In this document: positions 36,442 through 45,606 of the stretch, piece after piece
Numbering within the stretch: position 1 is the stretch's first letter
Layout of the letters: every line of letters starts with the position of its first letter
NCBI GenBank assembly: GCA_015061035.1
Contig: SUXK01000005.1
Coordinates: 1 to 64,000 of the forward strand
DNA from: Bacteroidales bacterium
GTDB taxonomy: Bacteria > Bacteroidota > Bacteroidia > Bacteroidales > G3-4614
Reading direction: 5' to 3'
DNA length: 64,000 nt
Made by a program: the position numbers and the translations under genes
The notes under the pieces: generated by a model
The model's database searches: none
The model's input: only the letters and a program-made list of their open reading frames with translations
Told to the model about the DNA's origin: nothing

Positions 36442-36835
36442 AAAAGAGGATTACATAAAACAGAATCGCGAGTTCCTTGCAGCAAAGCGAGAGGAGGAGG
36501 GCGTAAAAGAGATTTCGCTCGGCGTGTTGCGTAAAATCATAAAGAGTGGCAAGAGTAATGTGCGCCCACGACAAGGCAATGTAGTAACCGTACACTACAA
36601 AGGAACACTAATCAACGGCAAAGAGTTTGACAACAGTTACAAACGCTCTTGCCCTGAGGCTTTCAGAGTGCGTGACCTGATAGTAGGCTTTCAAGTAGCC
36701 CTGACACAAATGACCATAGGCGACCACTGGATAGTATATATACCCTGCGAACAAGGCTACGGAATGCGTAGTACAGGCAACATACCCGGAGGCTCAACCC
36801 TTGTGTTTGAAATAGAGTTGTTGGGGGTGAATTAG
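36434..36835 (+). CDS. FKBP-type peptidyl-prolyl cis-trans isomerase
   Basis: 133 residues. After a charged N-terminal extension (KKEDYIKQNREFLAAKREEE, typical of Bacteroidetes small FKBPs) comes the FKBP fold: GNVVTVHYKGTLINGKEFDN, the VGFQVALTQMTIGDHWIVYIP core and YGMRSTGNIPGGSTLVFEIELL. No signal peptide is visible, so it is probably cytoplasmic, catalysing proline isomerisation. It overlaps the TSCPD gene, giving a three-gene unit with the M6 protease. Confidence 0.92.
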   Translation: MAKKEDYIKQNREFLAAKREEEGVKEISLGVLRKIIKSGKSNVRPRQGNVVTVHYKGTLINGKEFDNSYKRSCPEAFRVRDLIVGFQVALTQMTIGDHWIVYIPCEQGYGMRSTGNIPGGSTLVFEIELLGVN

Positions 36836-37145
36836 TTGTTCTTAGCCACCTTAAAGGTCTTAAAGGCTTAATAAACAAAGGTTTGCATTTTCGTGCAAAC
36901 CTTTGTTATCTCTAATTAGTCCAATTAGCCTAATTAGTCCAATAATAAAACTTAATTATCCTATTTATCTTTAAACTCTCCCCCTCATTTTAGGGGGAGT
37001 ACCCGCAGGGGGGGTAGGGGTAATAAAATAAGAGCATCAAAAGCAAGTAGGGACGTGGCCTGCCACGTCCGCCAACAAAGGTTTCAACCTTTGTTATATC
37101 CAATTAATTATTTTACAAACTTTTTGACCGCAAAAAGTTACTTGC

Positions 37146-37235
37146 CCTCCGTCGTGCAGGGCACTGCACTCCCCATTTTAAGGTACAAATTGACATTTAG
37201 TCAATTTTAATTACAATGTAATTACCTAAAAATGC
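37146..37235. repeat. Family F element, copy 1, at the left edge of a family E copy
   Basis: About 90 bp beginning CCTCCGTCGTGCAGGGCACT and ending TAAAAATGCC. It contains three stems: GTGCAG/CTGCAC-like, AAATTGAC/GTCAATTT and AATTACA/TGTAATT. It replaces the ACAAAAACT that normally lies between the AAAAAGTT hairpin and family E. Confidence 0.8.
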
Positions 37236-37420
37236 CCGCCACCCGTATAAAACAGTCATTCGTTTTTTTGTTCGGGAGTAAACATCCCTCAGTCAAAACT
37301 CATTTGCCGTTCCAACCTTTCCAAAGTTTGCGAGGTGTTGCGGAACTCGCTTCGCTCAAACAGTCCTCACACTATATCCCGCAAACTTCGGGGTTTCCAC
37401 TCTGTTTTATAATGGTGCGG
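37236..37420. repeat. Family E element, copy 2
   Basis: 185 bp, same terminal inverted repeats as copy 1, nearly identical to copies 3 and 4. Confidence 0.85.
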
Positions 37421-37610
37421 TCTTATTTTAAAGTAACTCTCCCCCTCATTTTAGGGGGAGTACCCGCAGGGGGTAGGGGTAATAAAATAAGAGCCTCCCC
37501 AGTAGTAGGGACGTGGCCTGCCACGTCCGCAAACAACAAAGGTTTCAACCTTTGTTATATCCAATTAATTATTTTACAAACTTTTTGACCGCAAAAAGTT
37601 ACAAAAACTC

Positions 37611-37795
37611 CCGCCACCCGTATAAAACAGTCATTCGTTTTTTTGTTCGGGAGTAAACATCCCTCAGTCAAAACTCATTTGCCGTTCCAACCTTTCCAAA
37701 GTTTGCGAGGTGTTGCGGAACTCGCTTCGCTCAAACAGTCCTCACACTATATCCCGCAAACTTCGGGGTTTCCACTCTGTTTTATAATGGTGCGG
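37611..37795. repeat. Family E element, copy 3
   Basis: 185 bp with the intact preceding AACTTTTTGACCGCAAAAAG hairpin. An apparent ORF (MFGSKHPSVKTH...) crosses it and recurs in copy 4, but only because the repeat is conserved. Confidence 0.85.
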
Positions 37796-37940
37796 TCTTA
37801 TTTTAAAGTAACTCTCCCCCTCATTTTAGGGGGAGTACCCGCAGGGGGTAGGGGTAATAAAATAAGAGCCACCCCAGTAGTAGGGACGTGGCAAGCCACG
37901 TCCGTAAGAAAAAAGTATCTCAAGGCAGTAGGGACGTGGC

Positions 37941-38030
37941 CTCCGTCGTGCAGGGCACTGCACTCCCCATTTTAAGGTACAAATTGACATTTAGTCAATT
38001 TTAATTACAATGTAATTACCTAAAAATGCC
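37941..38030. repeat. Family F element, copy 2, inside a family C hairpin
   Basis: The family C stem GGGACGTGGCC is interrupted by 90 bp and resumes with TGCCACGTCC. The uninterrupted sequence is visible at 37048-37073, so this is a nested insertion with at most a 2-bp CC duplication. Confidence 0.85.
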
Positions 38031-38106
38031 TGCCACGTCCGCTAACAAAGGTCCTTTGCTATATCTAATTAGCCTAATTGGACTAATTAGCCTAATTAGA
38101 ACAAAA

Positions 38107-38133
38107 AAATGGATTGCTGAAGCAACCCATTTT
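38107..38133 (-). terminator. Likely terminator of the FISUMP gene
   Basis: AAATGG-A-TTGCT / AGCAA-C-CCATTT stem with T tracts on both sides, about 120 bp beyond the minus-strand stop codon. Confidence 0.6.
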
Positions 38134-38228
38134 AACTAACAAATCTGCGAGTAAGCGAGGGCAAAATAAGTTTACTTAAACTTTGCCGAGCGTGAGCAGA
38201 TTCAACAAACGTATGTTTGTTAACTAAC
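38134..38228. repeat. Family A palindromic element
   Basis: About 95 bp, almost identical to 1617-1710, ending 26 bp from the FISUMP gene stop. Confidence 0.85.
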
Positions 38229-38254
38229 TTAAACTTGCGTTGCAAGTTTAATTT

Positions 38255-41200
38255 CTACTCACACACCGCTCTAACAGGATAACCTTCACAGCGATATTCA
38301 AAACTTGCACCTAAGTGGGACACAATCCTAAATGTAGTGGCTCTATAATTTCCATAATCATAGTAAGAACTTGACCATGTAGATGCAAAGTTATACTCTT
38401 CGTGTTTTAGATTACCATCTTCGTAGTGACCATTAACTGGGACAAAAATTGAGTTTCCATTTATTTCGCTTGTTATAGTCCAACCATTTACTCCATTTAA
38501 TGTAGTTTTTGTAAATATACAATTCTCTTCCATCTCTTCTATCTCAGCTTCGGTAGGCATACGCCAAGTGCCACCCCAATTTGCTCTTGCAGCATCATCT
38601 TCTATGTCAAGAATAGTTTTATTATCCACTGTGCCATATTGAGAATCAGAGCAATATTTAGTCATTGAATCATATGTGCCATTACACCATTTGTAGGTTT
38701 CCCAGTTATATATCTCTTTTGTCTCAGTCTCGCCCCATGCAAAGTAATCGCCTTCCTCTTCAGCTTTAGTAGCACCTACATTACAAGTGGCCCATTTAAC
38801 GCTCAAACCAAGATCCACATAAACATGACCATTCTCGGTAGTCTGTTCAAAATTGGCAACAAAATTGCTATTTGTTGTTACTGTTCCGGTGTAGGTACTT
38901 GAGGTGCTTACAACGGTGCCATTTAATGTCCAATTCTTAAAGTTGTAACCGCTCTTTGGAGTTGCTACTAAGGTTATAGACTCGCCCTTAGCAACTATTG
39001 AATATCTCGAATTTACTACTCCTCCCTCTGTTGCCGATACAGTTAATGATACTGTTTCTGAATCTAAAACGGCACGTATAGGAAGTCCTTTATATCGAAG
39101 AGAAGATTGTACCTCCCTCGTGCCGGTTCCTTTCACATACATAGATTTAGCATATTGATTATCTTCAGAGTCGATTGAACTTGTCCAAATTTGAGTGATA
39201 TATTGCTTTGGTTGAAGCATAGAACCTTGAGTATAACCTGTAGCAGGAATAAATATTTTTGCTCCATTTATATTACTTGTTACATGGTGTCCGCTCGCTC
39301 CTAAATTACTAACGGATACAGTTTGACTCCATGTGCAATAATCTATCAATTCTTGTACCTCTTCTTCTGTTGGCATACGCCAATTACCTCCCATATAAAC
39401 ATTTGCGACATCTGCAGACAGTGGCAAAGTGGCAGGATTATTTACATAGGTATAGTTTTCTGCCGTATAACTATCTTTTGAAGATGTCTCTCCCCAAGCA
39501 ACATAACCACCTAACTCATCAGACTCTTCTGCTCCTACATTGCAAGTTGCCCATTTTGTACCACTTGGCAATCCTAAATCAACGTATTCAAACCCATTGT
39601 GAGCACCAACAATATCTAATTTCTCAAATTTGGCAGTAAATTTACGGTTTTCATAAATGTATAAATTCCAAACCTGATCACTATCATCTCCTACCATTAC
39701 ACCATTTTCTTCCCATCCAATAAACTTATATCCGGGATCAGGAGTTGCCGTTAAGGTTACTTTCCAAGCATAGTCAACTATGGTTGATGAAGTTTGTGCT
39801 GTTCCTCCCTCTGTTGAAGATACCGTTACAGTAAATTTTTTAGGTTTGAAGCATGCTTCAAAAGTGGTATTTTGAATTACAGTTGCCACATACGGATTAT
39901 CTGTTGATAAAACATCATCACCCATTAAATCTTTCCAGTATTTAAACTCATAACCCTCATTTGGAGTAGCAGTTAATATTACAGTACCACCTTGCTCAAC
40001 ACTGGTGGCAGATGCAGTTGCACTTCCGTCAGTTGATGCAGCCCATACTGTAACGGTACATATTATAGGTTCATTATCCTCCCCTGAACTCTCTTCCTCT
40101 TCAAAGTTAGCTACAAACTCGCTGTTTTTAGTTACGGTAGTAGTATATGGATTGTCAGTTGAAACAACCTCTCCACCCAATGTCCAGTTTTTAAATACAT
40201 ATCCTTCATCGGGCGTTGCGGTTAAGATTACACTACTACTATAAGCAATACTTTCGGCAGATGCAGTTGCACTACCACCAGTAGTTGAAGATACTGAAAC
40301 TGTGTAAGTTATCTTCTCAAAGCTGGCAAGGTATTCGCTGCTTTTAGTTACGGTAACAGTGTATGGGTTTTCGGTTGAAACAAGCACTCCATCCAAACTC
40401 CAACCTCCAAAGTTGTAACCTTCGTTTGCAGTTGCAGTCAAAGTTACAGTGCTACCGTCCTCAACACTCTCGGCAGATGCTGAGGCTGTTCCTCCTTCTG
40501 TTGCTGATACTGATACTGTAAAAGTCTGTTTCTCTCCGAAAACTGCACGGACAGATTGCCCTAACTCACGGCTCTGTTGGAACCATTGTATGCCGCCCGA
40601 ATTGAAGCTTATATTGTGAGCAGTGTAGTCGCCGTCGTTCGAACTTGACCATAAGTAACCTTTTGTATCGGCATATACGAGTCTGTTCTGGACGATAAGG
40701 CCCGCTGCAGGAAGGAAAATGCTGTTGCCATTCTTCTTACTTGTTACTTTATATCCGTTTACTTCATTCTGTGTAGTCCACTCCCAAGTACAGTTATCGG
40801 TGTCCATTAATTCTTCTTGCTCTGCTTTTGTGGGCATGCGCCAACTGCCTCCCCAATTTACTCGTGCTGCATCGTCTGAAAGTTCAAGCATGGTTTTATT
40901 ATCTACTATACCATATTCTGAATTTGTGCAGTATTTCGTCATTGAGTCAGCTGTGCCATTACACCATTTATAGTTACTCTCATCGTAAGTTGCTTTTGTC
41001 TCAGTCTCGCCCCAAGCAAAGTAACTGCCATACTCTTCGGGAGTAGTAGCACCCACGTTGCAAGTTGCCCATTTTATGCCAGAGGGCAAACCAAGGTCAA
41101 CATACTCGTGTCCATTATGTAACTCACCTGATTGGTTCTCTTCCGCTTCAAAGTTAGCCACAAACTCGCTGTTTGCATTTACGGTAGCAGTGTATGGGTT

Positions 41201-44014
41201 TTCAGTTGAAACAACCTCTCCACCCAATGTCCAATTCTTGAACACGTAACCGCTATTTGCTGTTGCAGTTAAAGTAACACTACCACCTTGCTCAACTTCT
41301 AAAGCAGATGCTGAGGCTGTTCCTCCTTCTGTTGCAGATACTGATACTGTAAAAGTCTGTTTCTCTCCGAAAACTGCACGGACAGATTGCCCGTAATTGC
41401 GTTGGCTGTAGTCACAGTTCACGCTTACCGAAGTGAACATCAAGCAGTAGGCGTAGGAGGTAGAGCCCGGATAGGCAGAACTCGACCAATAGTAACCGCT
41501 ATTGGCTGCGCCAGGGAGAAAGATTGAGTTACCATTCTTTTTACTTGTTACTTTATATCCGCTTACTCCGTTTTGGGTGGTCCAAGTCCAAGTACAGTTA
41601 TCGGTGTCCATTAATTCTTCTTGCTCTGCTTTTGTTGGCATACGCCAATTTCCTCCCCAATTTACATTAGCGGCATCTGCCGATAAGGGTAATACTTCGG
41701 GGTTATCATTATATGTGTATTCTGTTGCTAACCAACTCTGTGGAGTGGTTTCACCCCAAGCATAATTATTTCCATACTCTTCGGGAGCAGTGGCTCCAAC
41801 GTTGCAAGTTGCCCATTTTAATCCACTTGGCAAACCAAGGTCAACATACTCGTGTCCATTATGTAACTCACCTGATTGGTTCTCTTCCGCTTCAAAGTTA
41901 GCCACAAACTCGCTGTTTGCTGTAATGGTTGCTATAAATGGGTTAGAGACACTAACCACATTGTTATTCAATGTCCAATTTACAAATCTGTAACCGGTTT
42001 CAGGAGTAGCAGTTAAGATAACACTACCACCCTCCTCAACACTCTCGGCAGAAGTTGTAACAGTTCCACCTTGGGTTGCTGATACTGATACTGTGTAAGT
42101 TGGTATTGGCTCAGGCTCTTCTCCGCCTACTTGCTCCAATACCCAAGTTGCTCTTAAATCGGCAGGAGCATCGCAGAATGGGTAATATACTCCATTTACA
42201 TCCTCAACTTTAAAATAGTTTGCTCCATTTTTAATATAGTATGTTCCGTCAGGGTTATCTATAAAGGTTAACTCTGTTCCTGTTGTCAAAGCATCAACAT
42301 TCCATTGTTGGCAATAGATGTAGTAACCGCTCTTGCTCTTTAAATAGTAGTTTGTACCTGATGCCTCAAATACAAATATCTGGTTATTATTTTCGGCGTA
42401 TGCTACACAGTTTACTCCTCCGTTTGTTCCTCCTACGTGAGTAAAATTGTTGCTGACATTTAGGTAGTTTCCACTCTCTACGTGCTTAATGCGATACTCT
42501 TTAGTTAATGATATACCGCTCTCAGTTGTTCTCTCTTCAAAGTTAGCCACAAACTCAGTATTGGCAGTAATAGTAGCAACAAATATATTTTCGGTGGAAA
42601 CCTCACTACCATTAACTGTCCAGTTAACAAATCTGTAACCCGACTCAGGAGTAGCAAACAGTGTTGCACTACCACCATGAGCCATACTGTTTACCGAAGT
42701 AGATGCTGTTCCGCCCTCTGTTGCCGAAACAGATACGGTATAGGTTGGCAACGGGGTAGCCTCTTCCAATACCCAAGTTGCTTTCTCTCCTTCGGTAGTA
42801 TTACAGAATGGGTAGTAGTATCCATTTAGCTCATCAACTGCAAAATATGACTCTCCAAACATAATGTCGTATGTCTCATCATCATTCTTTATAAACGACA
42901 AATCAACACCCGTAGTTTGAGCATCAACAATCCATTGTTGGCAATAGATGTAGTAACCGCTATTGGTTATAACTTTGAATTTATCACCCGATAACTCAAA
43001 CTTAAAAATTTGGTCGGCATCCTGAGCGTAAGCAGTACAGTTTACACCACCAAAAGAGCCTGTATAGTGGAAGTCGTAGTTTACAGCATTTAGATAAAGG
43101 TTACTCTCAACATTTTTAATTCTGTAATACTTCTCTGTTGAGATACCATTATACTCCCTCTCAAATTTAATACTATCTATCTCAGCAATAGGTCTGCTGT
43201 ATATTACATCATCCTCTTTAAATATCGAAACCTTTGTTTGAGTATTTCCTCCATCTATATTGCATACAGCACGTACCGATGCTCCTGAACAACGAGTAAG
43301 ATTTCCTGTTGAAGTTGGGGCATAAGCATTAATGTAGTATAGAGCATTTGCACTATTGTTAATAATACTTCGTATTGAGTTTGTCCAATAATAAGCATAC
43401 TCTTGGTTGCTTACATACCCATCACCAATAGCGCTTGTAGCAGGAAGAAATATAGAGTTCCCATTTACGGTACTTGTAACTTTATAACCGCTTATTCCGT
43501 TTTGAGTTACCCAAGTCCAATTACAATTATTGATAAGTTCAGTCATCTCCTCTTCTGTTGGTATTCGCCAACTTCCGCCCCAATTTATATAAGCAGCATC
43601 GTCTGTCATTTCAAGTTCAGTCAATCCATCGGGAGCATTGCTGTACGAATAACCTGTGGCATATTTTGTAATTCTTGAACCACTACCATCGCAATATTTG
43701 TATGTAGTCCAATCGTAAATTGTATTTGGCTCTGTCTCACCCCAAGCAAAGTAATCGCCAAACCCTTCAGGGGTTGTAGCACCTACGTTGCAAGTAGCCC
43801 ACTTTGTACCACTTGGCAAACCAAGATCAACAAACTCATGTCCGTTATGTACAGAGGAAGTAACTTTTGCAAATCCTACACTATCAACATCGGTTAAAGG
43901 TACGCTATATATTACCTCACCACCTTTGTGAACTTTTATCTTTGTCTGTGCGTATGCACCGCCAATTACTATGGCTGATATTGCAAATATTAATGTTATT
44001 ATTCTTGTTTTCAT
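38255..44014 (-). CDS. Giant modular surface protein with FISUMP and InlB-like repeats
   Basis: 1919 residues. Signal peptide (RIITLIFAISAIVIGGAYA), then a short KVHKGGEVIYSVPLTDVDSV segment. Five FISUMP modules (each opening VDLGLPSG.KWATCNVGA) start near residues 55, 720, 966, 1471 and 1727. Two beta-trefoil-like modules (YRIK.VES..YLN...GYYIYCQQW) lie at about 300-425 and 510-640. Eight divergent InlB B-repeat-like modules (VSVSATEGGTAS...LTATP..GY.F.NW) fill the gaps. There is no T9SS tail, so anchoring is unclear. Adhesion is a guess based on the repeat types. Parts of modules 2 and 3 are nearly identical at DNA level, showing recent internal duplication. Confidence 0.88.
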   Translation of the reverse strand: MKTRIITLIFAISAIVIGGAYAQTKIKVHKGGEVIYSVPLTDVDSVGFAKVTSSVHNGHEFVDLGLPSGTKWATCNVGATTPEGFGDYFAWGETEPNTIYDWTTYKYCDGSGSRITKYATGYSYSNAPDGLTELEMTDDAAYINWGGSWRIPTEEEMTELINNCNWTWVTQNGISGYKVTSTVNGNSIFLPATSAIGDGYVSNQEYAYYWTNSIRSIINNSANALYYINAYAPTSTGNLTRCSGASVRAVCNIDGGNTQTKVSIFKEDDVIYSRPIAEIDSIKFEREYNGISTEKYYRIKNVESNLYLNAVNYDFHYTGSFGGVNCTAYAQDADQIFKFELSGDKFKVITNSGYYIYCQQWIVDAQTTGVDLSFIKNDDETYDIMFGESYFAVDELNGYYYPFCNTTEGEKATWVLEEATPLPTYTVSVSATEGGTASTSVNSMAHGGSATLFATPESGYRFVNWTVNGSEVSTENIFVATITANTEFVANFEERTTESGISLTKEYRIKHVESGNYLNVSNNFTHVGGTNGGVNCVAYAENNNQIFVFEASGTNYYLKSKSGYYIYCQQWNVDALTTGTELTFIDNPDGTYYIKNGANYFKVEDVNGVYYPFCDAPADLRATWVLEQVGGEEPEPIPTYTVSVSATQGGTVTTSAESVEEGGSVILTATPETGYRFVNWTLNNNVVSVSNPFIATITANSEFVANFEAEENQSGELHNGHEYVDLGLPSGLKWATCNVGATAPEEYGNNYAWGETTPQSWLATEYTYNDNPEVLPLSADAANVNWGGNWRMPTKAEQEELMDTDNCTWTWTTQNGVSGYKVTSKKNGNSIFLPGAANSGYYWSSSAYPGSTSYAYCLMFTSVSVNCDYSQRNYGQSVRAVFGEKQTFTVSVSATEGGTASASALEVEQGGSVTLTATANSGYVFKNWTLGGEVVSTENPYTATVNANSEFVANFEAEENQSGELHNGHEYVDLGLPSGIKWATCNVGATTPEEYGSYFAWGETETKATYDESNYKWCNGTADSMTKYCTNSEYGIVDNKTMLELSDDAARVNWGGSWRMPTKAEQEELMDTDNCTWEWTTQNEVNGYKVTSKKNGNSIFLPAAGLIVQNRLVYADTKGYLWSSSNDGDYTAHNISFNSGGIQWFQQSRELGQSVRAVFGEKQTFTVSVSATEGGTASASAESVEDGSTVTLTATANEGYNFGGWSLDGVLVSTENPYTVTVTKSSEYLASFEKITYTVSVSSTTGGSATASAESIAYSSSVILTATPDEGYVFKNWTLGGEVVSTDNPYTTTVTKNSEFVANFEEEESSGEDNEPIICTVTVWAASTDGSATASATSVEQGGTVILTATPNEGYEFKYWKDLMGDDVLSTDNPYVATVIQNTTFEACFKPKKFTVTVSSTEGGTAQTSSTIVDYAWKVTLTATPDPGYKFIGWEENGVMVGDDSDQVWNLYIYENRKFTAKFEKLDIVGAHNGFEYVDLGLPSGTKWATCNVGAEESDELGGYVAWGETSSKDSYTAENYTYVNNPATLPLSADVANVYMGGNWRMPTEEEVQELIDYCTWSQTVSVSNLGASGHHVTSNINGAKIFIPATGYTQGSMLQPKQYITQIWTSSIDSEDNQYAKSMYVKGTGTREVQSSLRYKGLPIRAVLDSETVSLTVSATEGGVVNSRYSIVAKGESITLVATPKSGYNFKNWTLNGTVVSTSSTYTGTVTTNSNFVANFEQTTENGHVYVDLGLSVKWATCNVGATKAEEEGDYFAWGETETKEIYNWETYKWCNGTYDSMTKYCSDSQYGTVDNKTILDIEDDAARANWGGTWRMPTEAEIEEMEENCIFTKTTLNGVNGWTITSEINGNSIFVPVNGHYEDGNLKHEEYNFASTWSSSYYDYGNYRATTFRIVSHLGASFEYRCEGYPVRAVCE

Positions 44015-44082
44015 TTCAAAAAATAAATTTTTTAATTAGGATTAAAAAACATTCCTCATTCCTAACTCCTCACTCCTCATTC

Positions 44083-44589
44083 CTAATTAATTATAATCTT
44101 CTTAGTTTCTATCTCTCCATTTGATTGAACTGCAACCACATAAATACCAGAGGGGTAGTTGCTAACATCAAGAGTTGCTACCTCAGTGTTGGGAGTTTGG
44201 TACTGCATCAACACACCTTGCATATTGTAAAGTTGCACTTGATTAATTACTTCGGGTGAGGTAACTTTAACCTCTCCTGCCGATGCAATATAGATTATCT
44301 CAACCTCTGTCACCTCAACCTCGCTCTCTTCAATAGCGGTGATATCGGTATCTCCAAAGGTGATAACCTCAATGTTCTCTATTGCCATAGGCACAATTAC
44401 GCCCGACATAGTGATGTTAACCTCATCCTCCGAAGGGAAGGTGATTTTATCAATCTCATCAATGTTGATTGATTGAAACGCACCCTCTGAGGTTAAGAAC
44501 ACATTCATATAGTCCGTTGCCGAAACACCCATAAATGGGATGAATGTGAATAGCAATGCTATAAAACGATTAATAAAATTCTCTCTCAT
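44083..44589 (-). CDS. Small secreted T9SS-tail protein upstream of the FISUMP gene
   Basis: 168 residues. Signal peptide (FIALLFTFIPFMGVSA), two short segments of the type MNVFLTSEGAFQ..IDEIDKITF and NIEVITFGD that resemble the opening of the FISUMP protein (EVIYSVPLTDVDSVGF), an acidic linker (EESEVEVTEVE) and a sorting domain (VQLYNMQGVLMQYQ, SGIYVVAV). It precedes the giant gene by 68 bp on the same strand, so the pair is probably an operon. It could anchor or present the larger protein, which lacks its own sorting tail; this is only a hypothesis. Confidence 0.78.
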   Translation of the reverse strand: MRENFINRFIALLFTFIPFMGVSATDYMNVFLTSEGAFQSINIDEIDKITFPSEDEVNITMSGVIVPMAIENIEVITFGDTDITAIEESEVEVTEVEIIYIASAGEVKVTSPEVINQVQLYNMQGVLMQYQTPNTEVATLDVSNYPSGIYVVAVQSNGEIETKKIIIN

Positions 44590-44677
44590 ATATCTTAAAT
44601 TTATATAATTTCTATGCTATAAAGTGCCATTTTGTAGAGTAATAGATATAACTTATGCAAAATACTCTTTAATATTG

Positions 44678-44685
44678 CAAATATA
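44678..44685 (-). promoter_or_regulatory. -7 element for the 44589/44014 gene pair
   Basis: Minus-strand TATATTTG lies 88 bp upstream of the ATG. No clear -33 element. Confidence 0.45.
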
Positions 44686-44877
44686 AATAAAAGGAGCCGT
44701 TTTACCCCCCCCATTGGTTAAATAAAGTTAAAAATTATTAATTAGTTTAATGAAAGTATAACTCCAATAAAAACTTAGTTATCCTAATTATCTTCAAACT
44801 CTCCCCCTCATTTAGGGGGAGTACCCGCAGGGGGTAGGGGTAATAAAATAAGAGCCTCCCCAGTAGTAGGGACGTGT

Positions 44878-44968
44878 CCTCCGTCGTGCAGGGCACTGCA
44901 CTCCCCATTTTAAGGTACAAATTGACATTTAGTCAATTTTAATTACAATGTAATTACCTAAAAATGCC
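44878..44968. repeat. Family F element, copy 3, inside a family C hairpin
   Basis: Same 90-bp element as 37941-38030, again between GGGACGTG and TGCCACGTCC of a family C repeat, at a separate locus. Confidence 0.85.
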
Positions 44969-45073
44969 TGCCACGTCCGCAAACAACAAAGGTTTGCACG
45001 AAAAATGCAAACCTTTGTTATATGTAATTAATTATTTTATAAACTTTTTGACCGCAAAAAGTTACAAAAACTC

Positions 45074-45258
45074 CCGCCACCCGTATAAAACAGTCATTCG
45101 TTTTTTTGTTCGGGAGTAAACATCCCTCAGTCAAAACTCATTTGCCGTTCCAACCTTTCCAAAGTTTGCGAGGTGTTGCGGAACTCGCTTCGCTCAAACA
45201 GTCCTCACACTATATCCCGCAAACTTCGGGGTTTCCACTCTGTTTTATAATGGTGCGG
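45074..45258. repeat. Family E element, copy 4
   Basis: 185 bp, nearly identical to copies 2 and 3, preceded by the AACTTTTT/AAAAAGTT hairpin. Confidence 0.85.
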
Positions 45259-45606
45259 TCTTATTTTAAAGTTACTTTCCCCGTCTGAAAGACAGGAAAC
45301 GAGCCCCCCCACGCAGTAGGGACGTGACCTGTCACGTCCGCCAACAAAGGTTTGCGAACCTTTGCTATATCCAATTAGTCCAATAAAAACTTAGTTATCC
45401 TAATTATCTTCAAACTCTCCCCCTCATTTTAGGGGGAGTACCCGCAGGGGGTAGGGGTAATAAAATAAGAGCCTCCCAAGCAGTAGGGACGTGGCAAGCC
45501 ACGTCCGCCAACAACAAAGGTTTGCATTCGTGCAAACCTTTGTTATCTCTAATTAGTCCAATTAGCCTAATAATAAATCTTAGTTATCTTAGTTCTAAAA
45601 ACTAAC

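Larger units (their letters stand above)
36836..38254. repeat. Repeat island between convergent genes (1.4 kb)
   Basis: No gene. Order: family D hairpin (36877-36907), 9-bp array (36914-36972), family B (36976-37023), family C (37048-37073), AAAGGTTTCAACCTTTG hairpin, family F (37146-37235), family E (37236-37420), B (37438-37482), C (37504-37530), AAAGGTTTC hairpin, AACTTTTT/AAAAAGTT hairpin, E (37611-37795), B (37811-37856), C (37880-37904), C split by F (37929-38041), 9-bp array (38068-38096), terminator hairpin (38107-38133), family A (38134-38228). Two E-B-C units form a ~375-bp tandem. Confidence 0.85.
44590..45606. repeat. Repeat island (1 kb) between two minus-strand genes
   Basis: No gene. 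After the promoter region: 9-bp-type array (44757-44795), family B (44800-44842), family C split by F (44866-44980), family D hairpin (44988-45020), AACTTTTT hairpin and family E (45074-45258), GTCTGAAAGAC block (about 45283-45302), C (45318-45341), D-type hairpin (45345-45366), array, B (45414-45460), C (45481-45508), D (45518-45543), array (45553-45597). Confidence 0.85.

Noticed and set aside
37643..37975. ORFs beginning MFGSKHPSVKTH, also at 45106-45288 and related at 24191-24538 and 37232-37588
   Set aside because: They lie wholly inside the repeated family E and B elements; the shared protein sequence follows from DNA repeat conservation, with no signal of coding selection or start context.
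36836..38254. CRISPR array
   Set aside because: Repeats are of several families, irregularly spaced and palindromic, with no uniform spacers and no cas genes.
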